Below are positions 8,147 through 15,780 of a stretch of DNA of 64,000 nt, piece by piece. This DNA is from DASQUK01 sp963756425 (GTDB taxonomy: Bacteria; Actinomycetota; Acidimicrobiia; Acidimicrobiales; VFJN01). The stretch's first letter is position 1; each line of letters begins with the position of its first letter. The stretch spans positions 62,001-126,000 of the forward strand of contig CAVWNW010000022.1 in the NCBI GenBank assembly GCA_963756425.1, in the 5' to 3' direction. The notes under the pieces are model-generated. The model searched no databases, was not told the DNA's origin, and saw only the letters and a list, made by a program, of their open reading frames with translations. The position numbers were made by a program, and so were the translations under genes.

Positions 8147-8947
8147 GTGCCTGCGGCGGCATTCCTACGCCTGCCCGACCGGTCACGCAAGCCTCGCCGG
8201 CACGGTTTGTCCTGCGTGATCGACGCTGGCCTGCCCTTGCCGGACGTGCGCGCCATCCTCGGGGCGGCCGCGCCGTACATCGACGTCTGGAAGTTCGGCT
8301 GGGGCAGCGCCTATCTCGACGCCGCGCTCGACGCCAAGCTCCGGCTCCTGCGGCGGCACGACGTGACCGCGTGCCCCGGAGGGACGTTGCTCGAGGTCGC
8401 TGCCCTCCAGGGGCGCGCCGAGGCGTGCCTCGAGTGGGCGGCGGACTGCGGGTTCACGCAGGTCGAGGTGAGCGACGGCCTCGGACTCCTCGGCGAGGAC
8501 GCCAAGGCGGCACTGATCCGCCGGGCGACGGCGACGTTCACGGTCGTCTCCGAGGTGGGGATGAAGGACCCGACGTCGGTACTGACGCCGGCCACCTGGG
8601 TCGAGCTCGCGCGCGCCGATCTCGATGCCGGGGCCAGCGCGGTCCTGACCGAGGGCCGAGAGAGCGGCATGGTCGGGCTCTACGCCGCCGACGGGTCGGT
8701 CCGTGGTGAGGTCGTCGACGCGCTCCTCGACGGCGTCGGCGCCGACCGCCTGATATTCGAGGCGCCCCACCGGCACCAGCAGGCGTGGCTGATCCGCCGC
8801 ATCGGGCCCGACGTCAACCTGGCGAACGTGGCCCCGCGCGAGGCGGTGGGGCTGGAGGCTCTCAGGCTCGGGCTCCGGGCCGACACGACGATCGCGCTCC
8901 ACGCGCTCACCGCCCGGACGCCGGTGGGCGGGGTCCCAGGGGGATGA
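8147..8947 (+). CDS. Phosphosulfolactate synthase (ComA)-family TIM-barrel protein
   Basis: A 266-residue protein with the ComA signatures: KFGWGSAYLD (about 49), CPGGTLLEVAALQG (about 79-92), FTQVEVSDGLGLL, VSEVGMKD, LTEGRESG (about 170) and FEAPHRHQQAWLI with NLANVAPREAV. ComA joins sulfite and phosphoenolpyruvate to phosphosulfolactate, but many bacterial relatives have no known reaction. It is the first gene of a six-gene operon; its stop overlaps the next start (ATGA at 8944). With no other coenzyme-M or sulfonate genes here, a different C-C or C-heteroatom bond-forming reaction is as likely. Confidence 0.82.
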   Translation: MPAAAFLRLPDRSRKPRRHGLSCVIDAGLPLPDVRAILGAAAPYIDVWKFGWGSAYLDAALDAKLRLLRRHDVTACPGGTLLEVAALQGRAEACLEWAADCGFTQVEVSDGLGLLGEDAKAALIRRATATFTVVSEVGMKDPTSVLTPATWVELARADLDAGASAVLTEGRESGMVGLYAADGSVRGEVVDALLDGVGADRLIFEAPHRHQQAWLIRRIGPDVNLANVAPREAVGLEALRLGLRADTTIALHALTARTPVGGVPGG

Positions 8948-9816
8948 AGGCCAACCGGAGGCCACGCGCCTACCGCGAGGTCTCCGTCGCACGGGTCGAG
9001 TTTCCGCTGACCGCCGCGAGCCTGACCGAGCACTTCCTCGGGCGGGAGTGCTACCGGCGCACCCGCTACGTGGTGGTGCAGAACAGCGAGGGGACCGCCC
9101 TCGTGGCCGTCGAGCCCGCCGATCCGGAGCCGCTGTTCTCGCCGGCCGCGTCGGTGGATGTGCTGGCGCTGCCGGCCGAGACGGCATACCTGCGTCGTCC
9201 CGACATCGACACGGGTGTGCCCTCGCAGCTGGCGAAGGTCGCCCACAGCCAACCGGGGGCGCGGGCCGTCGTGGTGGAGGGCCGGTACTCGCACGTGAGC
9301 TTCCTGCTGGATCCCGACCCGGTGCGTGTCCGCGTGTGCGAGGTGGTGCCGCCGCATCCCCCCAAGCTGCTGGACCAGGCACAGCGGGTCCTGGATGTCG
9401 CCGAGGACCTGCCGCCGATGGTGCTCGAGCCCGAGCTGGTCGAGCTGGAGTCACTCGCCGCAGACGCTGCGGTGGTTTTGCTGCCGTGCCGCGGCGCCGG
9501 CATCCAGCTCGGGGATCGGGAGGCCCACTACCTCGACGAGCGCCCCGCCGAACGCGACTGGACGCTGCTCGGCTGCGCCCGGTCCCAGCACCTCCACCGC
9601 TGGTTCTACGGGCGCGGCGCGCCCGGGCCCGACACCTGCCCGAGGATGCTGGCCTCGGACTCCCGGCCGCTGCTCACCAAGTGTTGCCTGCTCGAGGACC
9701 GCACCGAGATCGACGGGGACGTCGCCGTGGTCCCTTGGGGTGCGAGCCTCGAGCAGGTCAGGCACGCCCTCGCCGCACTGGCCCGTCGACACGACCCGGC
9801 ATGGGCGCCCGCCTGA
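8944..9816 (+). CDS. Conserved protein of unknown function in the lyase operon
   Basis: A 290-residue soluble protein with an ATGA-overlapped start. I do not recognise the domain. It is rich in beta-strand-like segments (YVVVQNSEGTALVAV, RAVVVEGRYSHVSFLL, RVRVCEVVPPHPPKLL) and has a Cys-containing segment LLTKCCLLED near residue 247. There is no signal peptide and no membrane segment. It occupies the place where a third transcarbamylase subunit (DUF2877/YlbF) might be expected, although no DUF2877 signature is visible. Its end overlaps the next gene by 16 bp, so it is an integral member of this operon. Confidence 0.8.
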   Translation: MKANRRPRAYREVSVARVEFPLTAASLTEHFLGRECYRRTRYVVVQNSEGTALVAVEPADPEPLFSPAASVDVLALPAETAYLRRPDIDTGVPSQLAKVAHSQPGARAVVVEGRYSHVSFLLDPDPVRVRVCEVVPPHPPKLLDQAQRVLDVAEDLPPMVLEPELVELESLAADAAVVLLPCRGAGIQLGDREAHYLDERPAERDWTLLGCARSQHLHRWFYGRGAPGPDTCPRMLASDSRPLLTKCCLLEDRTEIDGDVAVVPWGASLEQVRHALAALARRHDPAWAPA

Positions 9817-11144
9817 CCGACAGCGTCGCCTACGCCCACCTGTGGGCGACCGCCGAGACGCGCGCCCTGTTCGACGAGGGGGCGCGCTGGCAGCGGTGGC
9901 TCGACATCCTCGCCGCGCTGGCGGCCGCCCAGGCCGACCTCGCCGTGATCCCCGCGTCGTCGGCGGAGACGATCGCCGAGCACGCACGGGTCGACGACCT
10001 CGACCTCGACTTCCTGGCCGAGGAGACGCGCCGCACGGCACACTCCACGCTGGGCCTGATCCGCGCCCTCCGGCGGGTCCTTCCGGACGATGTCGCCGAG
10101 CACGTGTACTACGGCGCCACCGTGCAGGATCTCACGGACACCTGGTTCGCACTGATGATGCGCGACGTCGGTGACCTCGCCGACCGGGACGTGGGCCGGC
10201 TCGTCGATTCGATCACCGGCCTGGCCGCCCGGCACGAGCGCACGGCGATGCCCGGCCGAACCCATGCCCAGCCCGGCGCACCGATCTCGTTCGGGTTCAA
10301 GCTCGCCACGTGGGCCGACGAGCTCGGGCGCCACCGGGAGCGCCTGCGAGAGGGCCGGCGCCGCTGGTCGACGGTGCAGCTCGGCGGCGCGGTCGGCACG
10401 CTCGGGTTCTACGGCGAGGTCGGACCCGCGCTTCGCGCCCGGTTCGCGGAGCGGCTCGGCCTCGGCGACCCGGGCATCGCGTGGTTCACCAGCCGGGACC
10501 GGATCGCCGAGTTCGCCACGGTGTTGACGGGGATTGGCGGCACGCTCGCGCGCATCGGCAACGAGGTGATGGAGCTGCAGCGGCCCGAGATCGGCGAGCT
10601 GCGCGAGGCGGTCGCCGCCGACGTCGTGGGCAGCATCATGATGCCGCACAAGCGAAACCCGGAGGCGAGCGAGCACCTGGACACGCTGGCCCGCCTCACC
10701 CGCGCCCACGCACTGGTGTTGATGGAGGGCCAGGTCCAGCTCCACGAGCGCGACGGACGCGCCTGGAAGGCCGAGTGGGTGGCGCTCCCCGAGATGTGCC
10801 TGCTGACCTCGGCCGCGCTCCGGCTCGGCATCGCCTGCATCGAGGGCCTCGAGGTCGACGCCAAGCGGATGCGCGCCAACGTCGGCGCCGCCCAGGGGCT
10901 GCTGGCGTCCGAGCGGATCCTCGGCACCTTGTCCGCCCGCCTCGGCAAGCACCGCGCCCAGGCGGCGCTCCAGGACGTGCTCGGCGCGGCCCGGCGTGAC
11001 GGCCGGTCGGCGACCGACGCGGTCGAGGCGGCCGGGCTGATGACCCGGGCCGAGGCGGAGTCCGCGGTGGAGGACCCGATCGCCGCCGGCGACACCGCCG
11101 CGGTGCGGTCGGTCCTCGACCGGCTCCGGGGGGATCGGTGCTGA
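9801..11144 (+). CDS. Adenylosuccinate lyase/cycloisomerase-like enzyme (fumarase superfamily)
   Basis: A 447-residue member of the fumarase/aspartase superfamily. Conserved blocks are YYGATVQDLTDT (about 94-105), GRTHAQPGAP with catalytic His (about 152-161) and the signature GSIMMPHKRNP (about 275), which keeps the first (catalytic) Ser and the Lys-x-Asn. These enzymes eliminate fumarate, or perform a related anti-elimination, from a succinyl-type C-N or C-O substrate. It resembles PurB and 3-carboxymuconate cycloisomerase, but the context (PLP deaminase, a second lyase, DUF1116) argues against purine synthesis. Start ATG 9801 lies inside the preceding gene. Confidence 0.88.
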   Translation: MGARLTDSVAYAHLWATAETRALFDEGARWQRWLDILAALAAAQADLAVIPASSAETIAEHARVDDLDLDFLAEETRRTAHSTLGLIRALRRVLPDDVAEHVYYGATVQDLTDTWFALMMRDVGDLADRDVGRLVDSITGLAARHERTAMPGRTHAQPGAPISFGFKLATWADELGRHRERLREGRRRWSTVQLGGAVGTLGFYGEVGPALRARFAERLGLGDPGIAWFTSRDRIAEFATVLTGIGGTLARIGNEVMELQRPEIGELREAVAADVVGSIMMPHKRNPEASEHLDTLARLTRAHALVLMEGQVQLHERDGRAWKAEWVALPEMCLLTSAALRLGIACIEGLEVDAKRMRANVGAAQGLLASERILGTLSARLGKHRAQAALQDVLGAARRDGRSATDAVEAAGLMTRAEAESAVEDPIAAGDTAAVRSVLDRLRGDRC

Positions 11145-12085
11145 CGCGACCCACCCGCTTCCCGCTGGCCGTCCTGCCCACGCCGCTGGTTCACGCGCCG
11201 CGGCTGAGCGCGTCGCTCGACCGCGACGTCTGGATCAAGCGAGACGACCTGACCGGCTTCGCACTCGGCGGCAACAAGGTGCGGACGCTGGAGGTGCTCG
11301 TGGCGGAGGCGCTCGACCGGCGCTGCGACCACGTCGTGGGGTGCGGCGGGCCGGGCTCCAACCTGTGCTCGGCGCTGGCGGCGGCCGCGGCGACGGCCGG
11401 GCTGGGGTGCACCCTCGTTCTGCATGGTGACGAGCCGGCCGCCGCGCACGCGAACCTGGCGATGATGCGGGCGTTCGGTGCCCGGGTCTGCTTCACCGGC
11501 GACCCCGAGCGCGCCGCCACCCCGGGGCATGCGGCCGCGGCCGCCGACCGACTCCGCAGCCGGGGACGCCGTCCGTACGTCGTGCCCCGCGGCGCCGCCT
11601 CGGGGCTCGGGGCGACGGCGTACGCGCTTGCCGCCGAGGAGCTCGCCTCGCAGGTCACGGTCCGGCCGGCTCACGTGGTGGCGCCGGTCGGTTCCGGCGG
11701 CACGCTTGCCGGGCTGCTCGCCGGGTGGTCGACGTTCGGCGTCCCCGGCACGCTCGTCGGCGTGGCCGTTAGCCGTCCGCTGGCGGAGACCCGTCGGGAG
11801 GTCGTCCGCCTCTCCGCCGAGGCGGCCGCTGCGCTCGGCACGGGCCCGCCCGACATCGATCGGCTCCGACTGGTCGACGGCCTGCGCGCCGGCTTCGGTC
11901 GGCCCGACGCCACGACGTGCGATGCAGCCCGCCTCGCCATGCGCACCGAGGGCATCATGGCCGACGCCACCTATGTCGCCCGCGCCGTGGCCGCCCTCGG
12001 GTCGCTCGGGGGCCCGCTCGTGCTCTGGCACACCGGTGGCTGGCTGGGTTGTGTTGGCGACGCGATGGGGGCCGGGCACGGATGA
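11138..12085 (+). CDS. ACC deaminase/D-cysteine desulfhydrase-family PLP enzyme
   Basis: A 315-residue fold-type II PLP enzyme. GGNKVRTLE contains the Schiff-base Lys47; phosphate-binding and cofactor segments include GCGGPGSN (about 68-75) and the Gly-rich VAPVGSGGTLAG (about 183). The family deaminates 1-aminocyclopropane-1-carboxylate or desulfhydrates D-cysteine, releasing ammonia or sulfide with a 2-oxoacid. Here it sits between two fumarase-superfamily lyases with overlaps on both sides, suggesting it deaminates an amino acid released by one of them. GTG start at 11138. The true substrate cannot be read from the sequence. Confidence 0.88.
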   Translation: MLTRPTRFPLAVLPTPLVHAPRLSASLDRDVWIKRDDLTGFALGGNKVRTLEVLVAEALDRRCDHVVGCGGPGSNLCSALAAAAATAGLGCTLVLHGDEPAAAHANLAMMRAFGARVCFTGDPERAATPGHAAAAADRLRSRGRRPYVVPRGAASGLGATAYALAAEELASQVTVRPAHVVAPVGSGGTLAGLLAGWSTFGVPGTLVGVAVSRPLAETRREVVRLSAEAAAALGTGPPDIDRLRLVDGLRAGFGRPDATTCDAARLAMRTEGIMADATYVARAVAALGSLGGPLVLWHTGGWLGCVGDAMGAGHG

Positions 12086-13569
12086 CCGGCACACCGGGTA
12101 CCACCGCTCCCGGTCCGGCCCCCGAGCTCGTCGGCGCCGGGTTCGGGTACGAGTCGCGGGGCGCCGCCACGCTGCACCACGGCCTCAACCAGGCCGACCT
12201 TGCCCACGTGCTCGACCTGCTCGACCGGGGCATCATCCCGGGCCCCGCGGCGGTCGCCCTGCTGCGGGTGGTCCTGGACGCGTCGATGGACTCCATCGGT
12301 TACGACCCGGCCGACGGCGAGCCCTACAACTCCCGCGAGCGGGCGTTCGCGGCGCAGATCGGCACCGCGGCCGGCTGGCTCCACGCCGGTCGTCCCCGGC
12401 GGGAGGCGACCCGGGTGGCCTTCCGGCTGGATGCCCGGCGGCGCACTGGCCGGCTGGTACTCGCGGGGGCGGCGTTGGCCAGGGCGCTCGCAGAGCGGGC
12501 GGCCGACCACCGCGACACGCTGTTCCCCGATCAGACCTACCTCCAGCACGCGCAGCCGTCGACCGTCGGGCACTACCTGCTGTCGTTCGCCTATCCCGTG
12601 CTCCGCGACGGGCGCCGCCTCCTCGACGTGTTCGACTGGCTCAACGCCAGCCCCGCCGGCGCCGGCTGCGTCAACGGCACGCGGCTTCAACGCGACCGCA
12701 CCGCGGTCGCCGGCCGGCTCGGCTTCACGTCGGTGATCGCCAACACCCGTGACGCCATGTGGCAGGTCGACGGCCTCGTCCAGCTGGCATCGACGCTCGC
12801 GAGCCTGGCCCTCACGCAGAGCTCACTGGCCGAGGACCTGGAGATCTGGGTCAGCCCCGAGTTCGACTATGCAGAGCTGGCCGAGGAGTACACGCGTGGG
12901 AGCGTGCTGATGCCGCAGAAGCGCAACCCCTACTCGCTCTCGATGATCCGAGGTACCACGGGTGTGCTCATCGGGCACGTCGCCGGGGTCTTGGCGGTGC
13001 AGAAGAGCCCGTCGGCACGCAGCGACAACCTGATCTTCGCGTACGGCGAAATGCCCGCGGCCCTCGAACACGCCCGGCGCATGACCGAGCTGACGTCCGC
13101 CGTGGTCGCCACCCTGACCATCAACGAGGGCCGGCTGAGGGAGGCCCTGGCGCTCGGCTTCAGCCAGTCGACCGACGTCGCCGAGCAGCTGATGGTGCGG
13201 TGTGGCGTCGACTACCGGACGGCGTACGAGATCGTCGGTGCCGCGGTGCGGCGCCTGGCGGCGGAAGGCCGCACCGCGTCCGATCTCACCCCGTCGCTGC
13301 TCGAGCAGGTCGCCGGCGAACAGCTCGGGCGGCGACTCGCCATCGACGCCGCGAGCCTCGCCGACGCCCTGGATCCGGCCGCGATCGTCGCGACGCGCGT
13401 GGCGGCGGGAGGCGCGGCGCCCGAACCGATGGACGCGATGCTCGCCGACGTCGTCACCGACGCGGACGAGCTCGCGGCCGCGGCGCATCGACGGCTCGAC
13501 GCCGCGGATCGCGCCGAGCACAACCTGGTCGAGGACGCCAGGCGGGTGATCGAGGAGGCATCGGCGTGA
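12082..13569 (+). CDS. Argininosuccinate lyase-like enzyme
   Basis: A 495-residue second fumarase-superfamily lyase, closer to ArgH. It has MDSIGYDPADGEPYNSRERAF near the N-terminus, QTYLQHAQPST (about 153) carrying the catalytic His, and GSVLMPQKRNP (about 275). The first Ser of the usual GSS is kept and the second replaced by Val, as the other lyase in this operon has Ile there. Argininosuccinate lyase and its relatives (for example EDDS lyase) cleave C-N bonds releasing fumarate. No other arginine-biosynthesis gene is nearby, so a catabolic N-succinyl-type substrate is likelier. ATGA overlap with the upstream gene, GTGA overlap downstream. Confidence 0.88.
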   Translation: MTGTPGTTAPGPAPELVGAGFGYESRGAATLHHGLNQADLAHVLDLLDRGIIPGPAAVALLRVVLDASMDSIGYDPADGEPYNSRERAFAAQIGTAAGWLHAGRPRREATRVAFRLDARRRTGRLVLAGAALARALAERAADHRDTLFPDQTYLQHAQPSTVGHYLLSFAYPVLRDGRRLLDVFDWLNASPAGAGCVNGTRLQRDRTAVAGRLGFTSVIANTRDAMWQVDGLVQLASTLASLALTQSSLAEDLEIWVSPEFDYAELAEEYTRGSVLMPQKRNPYSLSMIRGTTGVLIGHVAGVLAVQKSPSARSDNLIFAYGEMPAALEHARRMTELTSAVVATLTINEGRLREALALGFSQSTDVAEQLMVRCGVDYRTAYEIVGAAVRRLAAEGRTASDLTPSLLEQVAGEQLGRRLAIDAASLADALDPAAIVATRVAAGGAAPEPMDAMLADVVTDADELAAAAHRRLDAADRAEHNLVEDARRVIEEASA

Positions 13570-14993
13570 CCGCCGGCGTAGACGGCGTCCCGCCCTTGCC
13601 CGAACGCGCGCGGGTCGTCAACATCGGGCTGCCACTGTTCGCGGACGCCGTCGCCCGGCAGGGCTTCGATGTGGTCAACGTCGACTGGCGGATCCCCGGC
13701 GGAGGCGATCCCGAGCTCGTCGCCGCCCTGGCGCGGCTCTACGGACCCCGGTCCGCAACGGTCGAAGCGGCCAACGCCGAGGTCCTACGGCGCCTCGACG
13801 GCGGCGCGCCCAAGGCCACCGGCCTTGCTCCCGCCACAGACGTCGTGCCGGCCTTCGGGGGCACGACGCTCCTCCACTGCGGGCCGCCCATCGACTATGC
13901 GGACGCCGTCGATCCCCTGCGCCGCTCGATGCGCGCGGCGGTGGTCGCCGAGGGCTGGGCCGACGACATCGCCGGCGCCGACCGGCAGCTGGCGAGCGGC
14001 CGGGTGCGGCTCGAGCCGGCGAACCGGCACGACACCTGCGTGCCCATGGTCACCGCCATCGGGCCGTCGCAGCCGGTCTGGGTCGTCGAGAACGCGGCCG
14101 GGGGTAACCGTGCGTTCGCGCCGGTGAACCAGGGGCCGGGCGACACCGCATGGTTCGGCCGCGACACGGCCGCCGCAATCGACCGGCTGCGGTTCCTCGC
14201 GGCCGTGGCCGGACCGCTCCTCGACGACGCCATCCGTTCCCACGGACCGGTCGACGTGATGAGCATCGCCACGCAGGGCCTGCACATGGGGGACGACGTG
14301 CACATCCGGCTACAGGGCAGCACCAACCTGCTGCTGCGTGACCTGCTGCCCCATCTGGCGGCGCTCGAGGACCCGCGCCGGGTCGATCTCGCCCGCTTCC
14401 TCGCCGGCAACCACCTCTTCTTCCTGAACCTCGCGATGGCGGCGGCCCGGGCGCTGACCGGATGGGCGATGGACGTCGCGCATTCGTCGATCGTCACGAC
14501 AATGACCCGCAACGGCACCGAGTTCGGCATCGCCCTCGCCGGGTCCGACGACTGGTACCTGGCGCCGGCACCCGCCATCGGACAGGCGCTGTACTACGCG
14601 GACTACGGCCCCGAAACGGCGGCGCCGGACGTCGGCGACAGCGCGGTGCTCGAGCTCGTCGGCCTGGGCGCGGCGGCGGCCGCCGGCTCGCCGGCCGTGG
14701 CCGCCTTCGTAGGCGGGACGATGGCTGACGCGCGCGCGACCACCGAGGAGCTCGACCTCGTCTGCGCCGGGCGCAGCAAGCGCCTGTGCATGCCCGGCCT
14801 CGACCTCCGGGGCACGCCGCTCGGTGTCGACGCGCGGCGAGTCGCCGAGCTGGGCATCACGCCCAAGATCACGACCGGCGTCCTCCATGCGTCGGCCGGC
14901 GTCGGCCAGGTGGGTGCGGGCGTGGCCGAGGCACCGCTCTCGTGCTTCGTCGACGCGGTGATGGCGCTCGACCGCACGCTGTCTCGTCTTTGA
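13566..14993 (+). CDS. DUF1116 family protein (YlbE/AllG-like transcarbamylase subunit)
   Basis: A 475-residue protein with the YlbE/DUF1116 pattern: VVNIGLPLFADAVARQG and VVNVDWRIPGGGDPEL at the N-terminus, then VWVVENAAGGNRAFAPVNQG (about 170-190) and VMSIATQGLHMGDDVHIR (about 235-252) followed by FLAGNHLFFLNLAMAAA. In E. coli this family is reported to be one subunit of oxamate transcarbamylase with FdrA and DUF2877. It is the last gene of the operon, GTG start overlapping the preceding stop. FdrA and carbamate kinase are 10 kb upstream on the other strand, and no DUF2877 gene is present in the window. Confidence 0.87.
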   Translation: MTAGVDGVPPLPERARVVNIGLPLFADAVARQGFDVVNVDWRIPGGGDPELVAALARLYGPRSATVEAANAEVLRRLDGGAPKATGLAPATDVVPAFGGTTLLHCGPPIDYADAVDPLRRSMRAAVVAEGWADDIAGADRQLASGRVRLEPANRHDTCVPMVTAIGPSQPVWVVENAAGGNRAFAPVNQGPGDTAWFGRDTAAAIDRLRFLAAVAGPLLDDAIRSHGPVDVMSIATQGLHMGDDVHIRLQGSTNLLLRDLLPHLAALEDPRRVDLARFLAGNHLFFLNLAMAAARALTGWAMDVAHSSIVTTMTRNGTEFGIALAGSDDWYLAPAPAIGQALYYADYGPETAAPDVGDSAVLELVGLGAAAAAGSPAVAAFVGGTMADARATTEELDLVCAGRSKRLCMPGLDLRGTPLGVDARRVAELGITPKITTGVLHASAGVGQVGAGVAEAPLSCFVDAVMALDRTLSRL

Positions 14994-15033
14994 AGGAAAT
15001 CCGGGCCATAGCACCCGAAGATCTTCAAAGACG
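14985..15033. terminator. 11-bp inverted repeat between convergent genes
   Basis: CGTCTTTGAAG at 14985-14995 and its exact complement CTTCAAAGACG at 15023-15033 flank a 27-nt loop. The repeat straddles the DUF1116 stop codon and lies before the end of the convergent XRE-cupin gene, so a bidirectional terminator is the simplest reading. Confidence 0.5.
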
Positions 15034-15041
15034 TCGCTCGC

Positions 15042-15680
15042 TCAGAACGGGCGCAGCGCCAGCCACACCGCCTTGATCGGCGACTTGCCGGCGTTGTGCC
15101 AGCGGTGCGGCCGATCGGTGCGGAAGTGGAGCGAATCCCCCTCCTCCAGGGCGAAGTGCTGGCCATCGACGTCGACGTCGAACGTGCCGTCGAGCACGAG
15201 GATCAGCTCCTCCCCGGGGTGCTCCATGGGCTTGTCGCCACTGTTGGCCCCGGGCTGCACGGTGGCCACCGCGCCGGCGAGGAAGAAGCGGCCATAGGGA
15301 CCGGAGATGCCGGCCAGCTCGATGCCGCTGTGGGCTGTGAAGATGGGGCCGCGGTCGTCGCTGCGGATGTGGGCGACGGGGCGGTTCTCGCCCAGCTGCT
15401 CCTCGACGAAGTACGACACCGGCCGGTTGAACGCGACGGCGATCTTCAGGAGCGTGGTGATGGTGGGCACCATGCCCCCCCGCTCGATCTTGTGGATGGC
15501 GGCGGCCGACACGTCCGACTGAGCCGCGAGCTGCTGGAGCGACATCCCCCGCTGGAGCCTCAACTCGCGCAGCTTCGGCCCGATGGAGCTCACGATCTCG
15601 TGGAGGCCGCTGGCCCCTGAACCGCGCTCGTCGGTGTCCAGCGTGATCGCCTCGGTCTCCGAACGGTTCTGTGCGGTCAT
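15042..15680 (-). CDS. XRE-family regulator with C-terminal cupin sensor domain
   Basis: A 212-residue two-domain regulator. The XRE helix-turn-helix spans about residues 34-88 (LRELRLQRGMSLQQLAAQ, then SVAAIHKIERG-type recognition helix). A cupin domain follows (about 130-205) with HPGEELILVLDGTFDVDV and LHFRTDRPHRW. Such regulators (PuuR/SutR-like) sense small molecules, often amines or sulfur compounds. ATG at 15680 faces the flavoprotein gene divergently. A perfect CTTCGTA-N6-TACGAAG inverted repeat immediately upstream is a likely autoregulatory operator that also covers the divergent promoter. Confidence 0.9.
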   Translation of the reverse strand: MTAQNRSETEAITLDTDERGSGASGLHEIVSSIGPKLRELRLQRGMSLQQLAAQSDVSAAAIHKIERGGMVPTITTLLKIAVAFNRPVSYFVEEQLGENRPVAHIRSDDRGPIFTAHSGIELAGISGPYGRFFLAGAVATVQPGANSGDKPMEHPGEELILVLDGTFDVDVDGQHFALEEGDSLHFRTDRPHRWHNAGKSPIKAVWLALRPF

Positions 15681-15687
15681 CAAAACA

Positions 15688-15707
15688 CTTCGTAGCAAAG
15701 TACGAAG
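15688..15707. promoter_or_regulatory. Operator-like inverted repeat for the XRE-cupin regulator
   Basis: CTTCGTA (15688-15694), a 6-bp spacer, then TACGAAG (15701-15707): a perfect 7-bp inverted repeat in the only divergent gap next to the regulator. A TATGGT that could be a -10 for the flavoprotein gene lies at 15717-15722, so binding here would cover its -35 region. Confidence 0.65.
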
Positions 15708-15780
15708 GGCGTGTTCTATGGTAGACGCCTCAGCCGGGCCGGAGCGGACGCTTCGCTCATCGGATCTCGAGGGGGTGTCG

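Noticed and set aside
9048..9800. Upstream extension of the first lyase
   Set aside because: It overlaps the 8944 gene in another frame and is low-complexity; homology-like sequence begins at ATG 9801.
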